The notes: generated from the letters alone by a model not told the origin. A DNA stretch of 8,713 nt from Balneolia bacterium (GCA_003567135.1 PXAI01000333.1:1-8713); one strand, 5' to 3'. Counted from the first letter of the stretch, positions 1 through 6,750 are shown. A program made the numbers and translations.

Positions 1-27
1 ATCTCACCCATCTCACCCATCTCACTT
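1..27. repeat. 9-bp tandem repeat, three copies
   Basis: The window opens with three head-to-tail copies of ATCTCACCC. The first two are identical and the third ends in TT instead of CC. The array may extend to the left beyond the window. It lies about 60 bp upstream of the rlpA-like gene, in a CT-rich leader with no coding signal. It could be a small variable-number repeat; no function can be assigned. Confidence 0.7.
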
Positions 28-88
28 ATCTTCTTATTCTCCCCCGTAAATGCTACCTTTAAGCAACATTAACTAACCAGAATTTACT

Positions 89-730
89 ATGGCGAAAAAT
101 TTCTATCGGTTTGTGCTGCCGGCCTGTTTTGTGTTGGCGCTATATCTGGCGGGATGTTCCGGTTCGCGTGATGCCTCGCAGCAGCGGGGTGAAGCGATTC
201 AAACGGGCGAGGCGAGCTGGTATGGCCCGGGGTTTCACGGGCGGCAAACGGCCAATGGCGAGCGGTATAACCAGAATCAGCTTACGGCTGCGCACCGTAC
301 GCTTGAGTTTGGCACTATGGTTCGTGTGGTCAATCTGGATAACGGTAAATCGGTTGTGGTTCGAATTAATGATCGTGGGCCGTATGCCAGAGGTCGCATT
401 ATTGACCTTTCCAGAGCTGCCGCGCGTGAAATTGACATGATCCAGAGCGGAGTTGCCAATGTTCGGCTTGAAAGGCTCTCCGGACGTCAAACGGCTGACG
501 TTAACCGGGAATCGTTTACCGTCCAGATCGGATCGTACAGCAGCCGGTCTGAGGCGCGTCGCGAAGCCGGGAAGCTCAGCAATACGAGAGTTGTTCAGGC
601 CAGAGTAAATAACAGAAATGTGTACCGGGTATATTACGGCAGTTTTGATAGTCGTAATGAAGCAGAAAGAGCATTGAGAAGACTGCAGAGCCGGGGCCAC
701 AACGGATTTGTAAAACAGGAGCAGAACTGA
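89..730 (+). CDS. rlpA: RlpA-like septal lipoprotein / lytic transglycosylase (DPBB + SPOR)
   Basis: Seen: a 213-aa lipoprotein precursor with a hydrophobic leader and a lipobox LAGC, so Cys23 is the predicted lipidated residue. A double-psi beta-barrel domain follows at about residues 40-128 (GEASWYG, TANGE, AAHRTLEFG, INDRGPYARGRIIDLS). A C-terminal SPOR domain spans about 141-210 (FTVQIGSY, YRVYYGSF). Glu58, His69 and Asp95 have the same spacing as the catalytic Glu/His/Asp of Pseudomonas RlpA, so the active site looks intact. Family knowledge: SPOR domains bind denuded (stem-peptide-free) glycan at the division septum, and some RlpA proteins are lytic transglycosylases that cut such strands; others have only a structural role. 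Length is normal. The ATG at 89 gives a complete leader, though no Shine-Dalgarno is visible before it. The stop overlaps the next gene's ATG by one base (TGATG), which suggests co-transcription and coupled translation. Confidence 0.93.
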   Translation: MAKNFYRFVLPACFVLALYLAGCSGSRDASQQRGEAIQTGEASWYGPGFHGRQTANGERYNQNQLTAAHRTLEFGTMVRVVNLDNGKSVVVRINDRGPYARGRIIDLSRAAAREIDMIQSGVANVRLERLSGRQTADVNRESFTVQIGSYSSRSEARREAGKLSNTRVVQARVNNRNVYRVYYGSFDSRNEAERALRRLQSRGHNGFVKQEQN

Positions 731-2733
731 TGATTAGAAAGGTTGCCGCAACAAAAATTCTATTATTACTCATTCACACGTCACTTTCGGCGCAGGGATA
801 CCTAATGCTTGCCGGGGGCGGATCGGAACAAAACGATGCCGGAAGCTGGTCGGAGGAGCCCTACGGCTGGTTTGTGGAAAAAGCAAACGGTGGCAAAATC
901 GTGGTGCTCTCCAACGGCGACACCAGCCCGTGGATCCCGGATTACTTTCTTCAGCTCGGCGCCGGCGATGTCATCAATCTGAATATTCTTGATAATCCTG
1001 AGTCGCAGATTGTATCGGAGCTGAATGAGTCAACAGGCGTTTTTATCAAGGGCGGAAATCAGCAAAACTATATTGATGCCTGGCTTGGCCAGCCGGTCGG
1101 TGATGCCATTAAAGAGCTGTTCGAAAACGGTGGTGTTGTCGGCGGAACAAGCGCCGGTGCGATGATTACCGGAACGTATGTGAGCAGCAACACTGAAGAG
1201 CGCGGATCCAACTCCATCGATAATCTCACAAACCCGTTTAACCGGTTCAATGATATTCACACAGGATTTCTCGATTTACTTCCTAACGCCGTTGTTGATA
1301 CGCACTATTTTGAACGTGGCCGCGTAGGCCGACTGCTCGGTTTTATGGGTCGAATTCAGGCGGACTTTGAGCCTGCACGGCTCTTTGGTCTGGGAGTTGA
1401 TGATCGCACCGCCGTAATGATCACACCGGATAACACGATGCAGGTCAGCGGCTCCGGCGGCGTTCACTGGATGATCCGCGATGCTGAAACCACAATTTTC
1501 GCCCGGCCCAATCAGCAGCTTTCTGTTACGGATATGAAGGTTCACCAGCTTACGCACGGTTTTAAAATAGATCTGGGAACCGGCGAAATCCTGGAAATGC
1601 CCGACGATGCCGAATGGGTGGAAGCCCGCGGCGACGACAGCTATCTCGGCCGAATGAGCGTCACGCCCTTGTTCTGGAACAGCAACTATCTGAATCAGCT
1701 GAATACACGGGATGATGAGTCAGAGGCGTGGGTTGTTCTGACGAGCGGCGAGGAAAGCCTGGTTCGTTTTGAAGGCTTGCGCGAACTCATAACCATAGTG
1801 GATTTTGAGGAAGAAATGCTGGCGGATGAAGCATGGATGGAATCTCTTTTTGATGGAATCCGGTTATTTACGGCGTTGAATTATGATGATTCGGAGCTGT
1901 TTTTCGGATCAGCAGAAATTCAGGAACTTGCAGACGAATATGACGGAGTGATCGAGGCGTTATCAGCACAGTTTACGCTGATGGGCGAGGCAGTGAGTCC
2001 GAACATTAGTTCTGATGAATACGCCAGCTACGACGGCGTCCTCGAAACGGAAACCGCAACCGGATTTCTGCCGGGCGTAATTCTGATCGACAGCACCTAT
2101 ACCGATCCTGATTTCTTTGAAAACCGCAGCGCCGCTACGGGCTGGCTGATGAGAGAATCCGGCGCGCACATCGGCATAAACTATACGCAATCCCGCAATA
2201 TAAACCTGGCTGATGGCGAACTCCTGTTTCCGAATACGCTGATTCCCGCTATTGTGCTGGATGCAAGCGAAGGCTACTACACTGCCGCCAGTCCGTTCAA
2301 TGTGTCAAATTTCAGCAGCGCAACGCGAAATGCAGCCGCTGTTTCATCCGCGAGGCTTTCTGTTGTGCGGGAAGGCGAATCGTTTGTTCTGTACGAACCC
2401 GAACGGGATGATGATGACGACGATAACGGAGATACTGATACGTCCACCGGGCCGATGAATGAGCTCCCGTCAATGTTTGAAATCCGTAAAGCCTATCCTA
2501 ATCCGTTCAACCCTTCCACTACACTTCTGGTTGATTCCCCTGAGCCCGCAAAAGTGGCGCTTCAGGTTTACAATATGGCCGGACAAATGGTCTACTCAAG
2601 ATCCGCATTTCCGCTAATGGCGGGGGCAAATTCGCTGCACGTAAATCTGGAAGGCAAAAGCAGCGGCGTGTATCTGGTGCGGGTTTCCGGTGCCGGGCAT
2701 CAATCCGTAATTCAGGTCAGCCTGGTCAAATAA
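730..2733 (+). CDS. Secreted cyanophycinase-like S51 peptidase with T9SS sorting domain
   Basis: A 667-aa protein. Seen, in order: a signal peptide ending near SLSAQ (residues 18-22); a peptidase core at about 24-285 with LAGGGSEQ, IKGGNQQ, the nucleophile elbow GGTSAGA (Ser141) and DTHYF (Asp190, His192); a middle part (about 286-557) that I do not recognise; a linker with six consecutive Asp (560-565); and a C-terminal type A T9SS sorting domain (about 583-667) starting AYPNPFNPST. Family knowledge: cyanophycinases are serine exopeptidases that release beta-Asp-Arg dipeptides from cyanophycin, and the sorting domain directs export through the type IX system, often to the cell surface. The core is a normal cyanophycinase size, but the whole protein is much longer than the roughly 270-residue cytosolic enzymes. 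The position usually held by a catalytic Glu appears to be Asp225 (GVDDRTA). The start is supported by AGGAG 8 nt upstream. The actual substrate is unproven; another beta-linked peptide is possible. Confidence 0.88.
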   Translation: MIRKVAATKILLLLIHTSLSAQGYLMLAGGGSEQNDAGSWSEEPYGWFVEKANGGKIVVLSNGDTSPWIPDYFLQLGAGDVINLNILDNPESQIVSELNESTGVFIKGGNQQNYIDAWLGQPVGDAIKELFENGGVVGGTSAGAMITGTYVSSNTEERGSNSIDNLTNPFNRFNDIHTGFLDLLPNAVVDTHYFERGRVGRLLGFMGRIQADFEPARLFGLGVDDRTAVMITPDNTMQVSGSGGVHWMIRDAETTIFARPNQQLSVTDMKVHQLTHGFKIDLGTGEILEMPDDAEWVEARGDDSYLGRMSVTPLFWNSNYLNQLNTRDDESEAWVVLTSGEESLVRFEGLRELITIVDFEEEMLADEAWMESLFDGIRLFTALNYDDSELFFGSAEIQELADEYDGVIEALSAQFTLMGEAVSPNISSDEYASYDGVLETETATGFLPGVILIDSTYTDPDFFENRSAATGWLMRESGAHIGINYTQSRNINLADGELLFPNTLIPAIVLDASEGYYTAASPFNVSNFSSATRNAAAVSSARLSVVREGESFVLYEPERDDDDDDNGDTDTSTGPMNELPSMFEIRKAYPNPFNPSTTLLVDSPEPAKVALQVYNMAGQMVYSRSAFPLMAGANSLHVNLEGKSSGVYLVRVSGAGHQSVIQVSLVK

Positions 2734-2739
2734 GCCGTA

Positions 2740-3354
2740 TCAGGCGGAAACGGGAACCTGCTGATCTTTCAGGAAAGGAAATGAGGATACAGTATCCTGA
2801 ATGCAGAGCGTGTAAATTTTGGCGGGAGGGAAATTCAGGAATGTTACTTTTTCATCCATGCACATCTCCCGTACAACCTTTTTCTCGAAACGGCAGCGGA
2901 AGTGATTGAAGTTCAGATACTTGTAGTAAGTGATGTGCCCGCCGGGCGTGGTGAGCATCAGCTTTTTGATCCAGATTTCTTTCGAGACAGATTCCGGAAC
3001 GGACTCATACGGAATGCTTGAGAGGATGTAATCGTAGGGCTGTAAGGCGTTGAATTCCAGAAAATCCGCAAAGTGAATGCGTACGTTTGATCCTTTGAAT
3101 TTGCGGCGGAGCATCCGGGTAAAATGAGGGTTGATCTCCACCAAATCCAGATGATCCTGAGGCCGGAGCGCTTTGGTGATTTCGCGGGTCAGGGTTCCGG
3201 TTCCGGGGCCCAGTTCTAAAACACGAAACGGCTTATCCGATTTCGAAATCTTATCCTTAAGAATGGAAACGGCATCTTTCACCAGAAACTTAGAACTCGG
3301 CACGAGCGCGCCGGTACTTTTCAGATCCCGCAAAAAGAAAATAAGATTATTCAA
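2740..3354 (-). CDS. Class I SAM methyltransferase, PmtA-like (phospholipid N-methyltransferase type)
   Basis: A 204-aa protein. Seen: an amphipathic N-terminal segment (FFLRDLKSTGALVPSS, 6-21) typical of phosphatidylethanolamine N-methyltransferases of the PmtA type. Then come the Rossmann SAM-binding motif ELGPGTG (47-53), an acidic ribose-binding residue Glu73 in LVEIN, Asp97 in FADF, and motif IV as LSSIPY (111-116), where KsgA-type enzymes have NLPY. Known for the family: PmtA methylates phosphatidylethanolamine towards phosphatidylcholine at the membrane, with the N-terminal helix binding lipid. A related function, such as another lipid or an rRNA-like target, cannot be excluded. The start is a TTG: an in-frame TGA lies only two codons upstream, and the next ATG is at codon 81, inside the SAM domain. 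The gene follows porX by 67 bp on the same strand and converges on the cyanophycinase-like gene, leaving only 6 bp between stops. Confidence 0.75.
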   Translation of the reverse strand: MNNLIFFLRDLKSTGALVPSSKFLVKDAVSILKDKISKSDKPFRVLELGPGTGTLTREITKALRPQDHLDLVEINPHFTRMLRRKFKGSNVRIHFADFLEFNALQPYDYILSSIPYESVPESVSKEIWIKKLMLTTPGGHITYYKYLNFNHFRCRFEKKVVREMCMDEKVTFLNFPPAKIYTLCIQDTVSSFPFLKDQQVPVSA

Positions 3355-3370
3355 AGTGATTCAGATCGTT

Positions 3371-3416
3371 GTTGCAATGCATGCTTATTATAATCAAATA
3401 AAAAAGCCATTGCAAC
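3371..3416. repeat. Inverted repeat (9-bp arms) between porX and methyltransferase gene
   Basis: GTTGCAATG at 3371-3379 is perfectly matched by CATTGCAAC at 3408-3416, with a 28-bp AT-rich loop that contains TATAAT. It sits in the 67-bp gap between two minus-strand genes. It could be an operator, a processing hairpin or a weak terminator. The long loop and lack of an adjacent T-tract argue against a classical intrinsic terminator. Confidence 0.5.
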
Positions 3417-3421
3417 GAAGT

Positions 3422-4969
3422 TTATTTAGGTGTTAAAACAGAAACCGGCAGGATCATTTCCTCCATTGAAGCCCCGCCATGCTGGAATGTATCCTTATAT
3501 TTGTTGCGGAATTTTTGATAGTTGGTAGGATACACAAAGTAGTAATCCTCCTTTGCAAAAATGTAATTCGTTGTGTTGCTTATCTTTGGCAGTTTGTACT
3601 GCGCCGGATCATTTGCCACGATAGACGCCTCGCGCTCGCTTTTTAGCTGACGCCCAAATTTATAGCGAAGGCTTGTGGATGTATTCCGGTCGCCCAGTAC
3701 CTTGGTATCCCGCAACGCACGAACGGAGCCGTGATCGGTAGTAACGACGATCCGGACGTTCTTTTTTGACAAATCTTTGAATATCTGGAGCAGGTTCGAA
3801 TGGGCGAACCAGGTTTTTGCCAGTGACCGGAATGCGGCCACATCCGGCGCGATTTCCTTCAGGACATCCGAATCAGATCGCGAATGAACCAGCGTATCTA
3901 CAAAATTGAATACAAACGCGTTCAGCGGCGACTGCGTGTAGTTCGCGATCCGGTCAGCAATTCGCTTACCGTCATCCTGCTGGATAACTTTTTCGTAGCG
4001 TGGCTTGATATCATGGCCGTTTCGCTGAAGAAGTTCTCCCAGTAGCTCCGGCTCAAACTTGTTGATAGAGGTTTCGTCACTGTCGGCATTTCGCCAGAGA
4101 TCGGGATAGCGGCGCTCAATCTGCGATGGGTATAACCCGGCAAAAATCGCATTCCGTGAATATGGTGTGGCCGTGGGGAGGATTGAGTAATAGAACTCCG
4201 TATCAATGTTATAAAAATCTGTGAGCAGATTTTCGAACTGCAGCCACTGATCGTACCGCATACAGTCGATCAGAATAAAAAACGTACTGTCGGCCTTATC
4301 CAGATCCGGCAAAACGTATTCTTTAAATATGTCGGGCGATAACACCGGACGATTCGGAAGTTTTTGATCCAGCCAGTAAGGATACTCCTCCTCGATAAAT
4401 TTTCCGAATTCGGTATTCGCCTGAGCGATCTGATCCTGTAAAACCTGCTGGAGGCCTTCGTCGCCGTTTTCAAGTTCAATTTCCCAGGCGGTCAGCTGGG
4501 TGTAGATCGAAATCCACTCTTTCCATCCCGGCCGGCTGTCGATTTGCGCAGAAATGGTACGAAAACTTTGTAAATAGGATTGCGCGGCTTTTTCGTTTGT
4601 AAGCCTTTTACGATCCAGAATGCGCTTTATGGTCAGCAGAATCTGATTAGGGTTTACCGGCTTAATCAGATAATCGGAGATTTTCGCGCCGATCGCATCC
4701 TCCATAATCGCCTCTTCCTCGCTTTTGGTAATCATCACCACGGGAAGCAGCGGGTTTTTTTGCTTGATTAGCCCAAGCGTGGTCAGTCCGTCGAGGCCGG
4801 GCATTTGTTCGTCCAGAAAAACCAGATCCACCTTTTTTTCGCTTACCACCGATACGGCATCTTCGCCGTTTGTAACGGGCGTTACGTTAAACCCTTTGTT
4901 CTCAAGAAAAATAATATGCGGACGCAAGGCTTCGATTTCATCATCTGCCCAAAGAATGTGTATACTCAT
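3422..4969 (-). CDS. porX: PorX-type response regulator: receiver + PglZ phosphodiesterase domain
   Basis: A 515-aa two-domain protein. Residues 1-120 are a CheY-like receiver with acidic pocket Asp9/Asp10, phospho-acceptor Asp53 (VFLDEQMPG), Thr81 and Lys103. After a helical linker, about 225-515 form a PglZ/alkaline-phosphatase-fold domain. In order it carries Asp235, Thr268, Asp358/His362, Asp412/His413 (TTDHG) and His497 (FQHGG), matching the two-metal ligand order of the alkaline phosphatase superfamily, so the catalytic site appears complete. Known: PorX with the sensor PorY and sigma factor SigP controls T9SS genes in Porphyromonas, and the PglZ domain has been reported to be a zinc phosphodiesterase acting on oligonucleotides. 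Neither porY nor sigP is in this window. No Shine-Dalgarno is seen before the ATG. It lies 38 bp downstream of comEA on the same strand and is probably co-transcribed with it. A T9SS cargo gene lies close by on the other strand, but regulation of it is only inferred. Confidence 0.93.
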   Translation of the reverse strand: MSIHILWADDEIEALRPHIIFLENKGFNVTPVTNGEDAVSVVSEKKVDLVFLDEQMPGLDGLTTLGLIKQKNPLLPVVMITKSEEEAIMEDAIGAKISDYLIKPVNPNQILLTIKRILDRKRLTNEKAAQSYLQSFRTISAQIDSRPGWKEWISIYTQLTAWEIELENGDEGLQQVLQDQIAQANTEFGKFIEEEYPYWLDQKLPNRPVLSPDIFKEYVLPDLDKADSTFFILIDCMRYDQWLQFENLLTDFYNIDTEFYYSILPTATPYSRNAIFAGLYPSQIERRYPDLWRNADSDETSINKFEPELLGELLQRNGHDIKPRYEKVIQQDDGKRIADRIANYTQSPLNAFVFNFVDTLVHSRSDSDVLKEIAPDVAAFRSLAKTWFAHSNLLQIFKDLSKKNVRIVVTTDHGSVRALRDTKVLGDRNTSTSLRYKFGRQLKSEREASIVANDPAQYKLPKISNTTNYIFAKEDYYFVYPTNYQKFRNKYKDTFQHGGASMEEMILPVSVLTPK

Positions 4970-4985
4970 AGAATATTTTTAGAAG

Positions 4986-5026
4986 TGTGACCGGTTGAGT
5001 GAAAAGGTCAAACGGTCACAAGGTCA
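4986..5026. repeat. GGTCA 8-bp direct repeats plus TGTGACCG inverted repeat at the comEA 3' end
   Basis: GGTCA occurs three times at an exact 8-bp step (5006, 5014, 5022), overlapping the last codons and stop of the ComEA gene. TGTGACCG at 4986-4993 is the perfect complement of CGGTCACA at 5013-5020, giving an 8-bp stem with a 19-nt loop in the comEA-porX junction. The hairpin would occlude the comEA stop region in the mRNA. A role in coupling or attenuation is possible, but so is chance duplication. Confidence 0.45.
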
Positions 5027-5544
5027 CGAATGTTATCCAGCCTTGCCTCGCCAATCCCCCGAACGTTAATGAGGTCTTCCACAGATTCGAAATCCCCGTT
5101 CTGTTCACGATATTCAATAATTCTGGCAGCAATAGCAGGACCAATACCGGGAAGTTCCACAAGTTCCTCAATGCTTGCCGTGTTGACATTGATTTTTCCT
5201 TCAGAATCAACTCCAGCTGGTGTACTATCTTCAACGTGTTCAGCGGGTTGAATCGTTTCATTTTTTCCGGCCACTGCGATTTCCGATGTGACTTCAGGTT
5301 GTTGTTCAGGCTCCGGATTATACCTTGCCAGCACCTCACTGCGGTCATCATGCCAGGCGCTTGACCGTACTTCAAAGTCAGCAATTATTTCGGAATAAAG
5401 ATTTTCGTCGATCTCAAAATCACGGCTGATAACCGGTTCGATGAAAGGCGCTATCATCATGATTCCACAAAGGATAAGCACTGATGTTCGTTCTGCGCGT
5501 GAAATGCGAAGTTTCTGGATGAGAAAGTAGATATTTCTATTCAT
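5008..5544 (-). CDS. Membrane-anchored ComEA-type helix-hairpin-helix protein
   Basis: A 178-aa protein. Seen: a basic N-terminus with RAER (16-19), one membrane segment at about 20-39, a charged, poorly conserved linker at about 40-115, and a C-terminal ComEA-type double helix-hairpin-helix domain (118-177). That domain has INVNTA, LPGIGP (131-136) and VRGIG (161-165). Known: ComEA binds incoming double-stranded DNA at the cell envelope during transformation. Short HhH proteins of this type are also common in species not shown to be competent, so the role here is likely DNA binding but uptake is unproven. No comEC or other competence gene is in the window, so I give no firm symbol. The start is supported by AGAGG 7 nt upstream on the minus strand. 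It is probably the first gene of a comEA-porX-methyltransferase unit driven from the divergent region to its right. Confidence 0.85.
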   Translation of the reverse strand: MNRNIYFLIQKLRISRAERTSVLILCGIMMIAPFIEPVISRDFEIDENLYSEIIADFEVRSSAWHDDRSEVLARYNPEPEQQPEVTSEIAVAGKNETIQPAEHVEDSTPAGVDSEGKINVNTASIEELVELPGIGPAIAARIIEYREQNGDFESVEDLINVRGIGEARLDNIRDLVTV

Positions 5545-5580
5545 GTTGTAACCTCTGCCGTTTTTTTACTCTTCTTGTTT

Positions 5581-5596
5581 GTGATAGTACAATCAC
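5581..5596. promoter_or_regulatory. Operator-like palindrome GTGATAGTACAATCAC
   Basis: A 16-bp dyad with 7 of 8 base pairs matched, centred on GTAC, lying 36 bp upstream of the ComEA start codon in the 187-bp divergent region. Size and symmetry are those of a dimeric regulator site. No regulator gene is in the window and I cannot assign the binding protein. I found no convincing promoter core matching the Bacteroidota TAnnTTTG pattern nearby. Confidence 0.45.
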
Positions 5597-5619
5597 TTCT
5601 GTAGATAATCCTTACAGAA
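5597..5619. promoter_or_regulatory. Second palindrome TTCTGTA-N9-TACAGAA
   Basis: Perfect 7-bp inverted arms (5597-5603 and 5613-5619) separated by 9 bp. It directly abuts the preceding 16-bp palindrome, so together they make about 39 bp of dyad symmetry in the divergent promoter region. CTGT/ACAG recalls a LexA box, but the 11-bp spacing between those tetramers does not fit the classical 8. Function is inferred only from position and symmetry. The rest of 5620-5731 is AT-rich, with nothing I can name. Confidence 0.45.
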
Positions 5620-5731
5620 CTTAATGAAAAATAATCAATACTCTAACTACGCAATTATTAAGCTTTTGGTTTCATTCGGTGAGGAAGGGTGAAAAAATGC
5701 GTACATTTCTCGGAAATTTAATCCGGAAAAA

Positions 5732-6523
5732 ATGTCAGATCAGTTACAAATTTACGGCATCAAAACGAAGCTTCAGGTAGTTGGAAAACCCGATGGGCAA
5801 CCGCTCCTGTTTTTGCACGGCTGGGGATGCACCGGCGATACAATGAAGCCGATCCTGCCCGCGTTTCAGGATTCTTTCCGGTGTATTCTGGTAGATTTTC
5901 CAGGTTTTGGGGGATCAGATGTTCCGCCTCAGGCGTGGTCAGTTGGTGACTACACTGATTTTACCGTAAAACTCATCGAAGAGCTGGGTATTGGGGGATG
6001 CGATGTGATTGCGCATTCATTCGGCGGGCGCGTTATGCTGAAGCTTATGGCCCGTGAGGACGGTTCGAAGCTCGTCGGGAAAGTGCTGATTACCGGTGGC
6101 GCCGGCATGAAGCCCAGACGCAGCGCCGGATATTACCGCAGATTATACACCACCAAACTGCTGAAAGCGCCGTTTTATCTGCTGCCAGGGCAGCTGCGCG
6201 AAAAAGGACTAAATCGACTGCGGCAAACGGCCATGTGGAAAAAAATGGGATCCTCGGACTACAAAACGCTGGATGGCGTGATGCGCGAAGTGTTTGTGAA
6301 AACAGTAAGCGAGTTTTTGGAGGATACACTCCCGAAAATCGAAAATGACGTACTGCTGCTCTGGGGAGAAACCGACAGCGCAACGCCGCTCTATCAGGCA
6401 GAACGAATGGAAAAAGGGATAAAAAAGGCCGCCCTGGTGAAAATATCAGGCGCCGGACACTACGCGTTCCTCGATCAGCCGGGAAGATTCCGGGCGATAG
6501 CAAAAGCGTTTTTTGAGGGGTGA
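5732..6523 (+). CDS. Alpha/beta hydrolase, substrate unknown
   Basis: A 263-aa single-domain hydrolase without signal peptide, so predicted cytoplasmic. Seen: oxyanion-hole HGWG (29-32), DFPGFGGSD, the nucleophile elbow AHSFGGR with Ser96, the acid Asp215 in WGETDSATP, and the base His243 in GAGHYAFLDQP. The catalytic triad is therefore complete. The region between the nucleophile and the acid (about 125-200) is a basic helical cap (KPRRSAGYYRRLY onward). Family members include esterases, C-C bond hydrolases, epoxide hydrolases and haloperoxidase-like enzymes; no residue here decides among them. The ATG is preceded by a weak GGA 6 nt upstream. The gene stands alone: it is divergent from comEA and followed after 7 bp by the repeat array, whose hairpins could end its transcript. 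Confidence 0.88.
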   Translation: MSDQLQIYGIKTKLQVVGKPDGQPLLFLHGWGCTGDTMKPILPAFQDSFRCILVDFPGFGGSDVPPQAWSVGDYTDFTVKLIEELGIGGCDVIAHSFGGRVMLKLMAREDGSKLVGKVLITGGAGMKPRRSAGYYRRLYTTKLLKAPFYLLPGQLREKGLNRLRQTAMWKKMGSSDYKTLDGVMREVFVKTVSEFLEDTLPKIENDVLLLWGETDSATPLYQAERMEKGIKKAALVKISGAGHYAFLDQPGRFRAIAKAFFEG

Positions 6524-6530
6524 GGAGGGA

Positions 6531-6640
6531 CGCACGCAAAGGCGCGAAGTCGCAAAGAAGAGTACGGTCCATCATTGAAAACTTGTATGTTAACCCCTTT
6601 GCGTCTCTGCGTCTTAGTGAGCAAACTACGGCATATGGGA
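6531..6640. repeat. 110-bp repeat, unit 1
   Basis: The first of three tandem units, beginning 7 bp after the hydrolase stop. It has a left arm (CACGCAAAGGCGCG onward, 6533-6557), a 39-nt spacer, a right arm (CTTTGCGTCTCTGCG onward, 6597-6621) and a short tail. By hand count it is 99/110 identical to unit 2. Positions 6533-6611 differ from unit 2 by a single base, so the duplication is recent or homogenised. The two arms pair at 18 of 25 positions. Confidence 0.9.
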
Positions 6641-6750
6641 ATCACGCAAAGGCGCGAAGTCGCAAAGAAGAGTACGGTCTATCATTGAAAACTTGTATGT
6701 TAACCCCTTTGCGTCTCTGCGACTTTGCGAGCAATCTGCGACGTAAGGGA
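6641..6750. repeat. 110-bp repeat, unit 2 (best hairpin)
   Basis: Exactly 110 bp downstream of unit 1. The left arm 6643-6667 and right arm 6707-6731 are complementary at 20 of 25 positions across a 39-nt spacer, so single-stranded DNA or RNA could fold into a long hairpin. Each arm consists of three imperfect 8-bp sub-repeats: GCAAAGNC in the left arm, TTTGCGNC in the right. The spacer matches unit 1 except at one base. Confidence 0.9.

Noticed and set aside
54..61. TACCTTTA as a Bacteroidota -7 promoter element for rlpA
   Set aside because: It matches TAnnTTTG at all but the last base, but no TTTG-type -33 element is found at the right distance.
140..700. 186-codon minus-strand open frame opposite rlpA
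   Set aside because: The plus-strand protein has a full lipobox, DPBB and SPOR signature. The antisense product shows no motif.
2734..2760. Bidirectional terminator between the convergent cyanophycinase and methyltransferase genes
   Set aside because: Only 6 bp separate the stops and the short CAGG/CCTG match lies inside the methyltransferase coding end; too weak to call.
3371..3416. Intrinsic terminator after porX
   Set aside because: The stem is only 9 bp, the loop is 28 nt and AT-rich, and no T-tract follows the stem in the minus-strand direction. It is listed as an inverted repeat.
5599..5617. LexA/SOS box (CTGT...ACAG)
   Set aside because: Spacing between the tetramers is 11 instead of 8, and no SOS gene is adjacent. 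It is kept only as an unassigned palindrome.
6090..6575. 161-codon minus-strand open frame opposite the hydrolase
   Set aside because: It overlaps a well-supported hydrolase and runs into the repeats; low-complexity Arg/Ser/Leu-rich translation.
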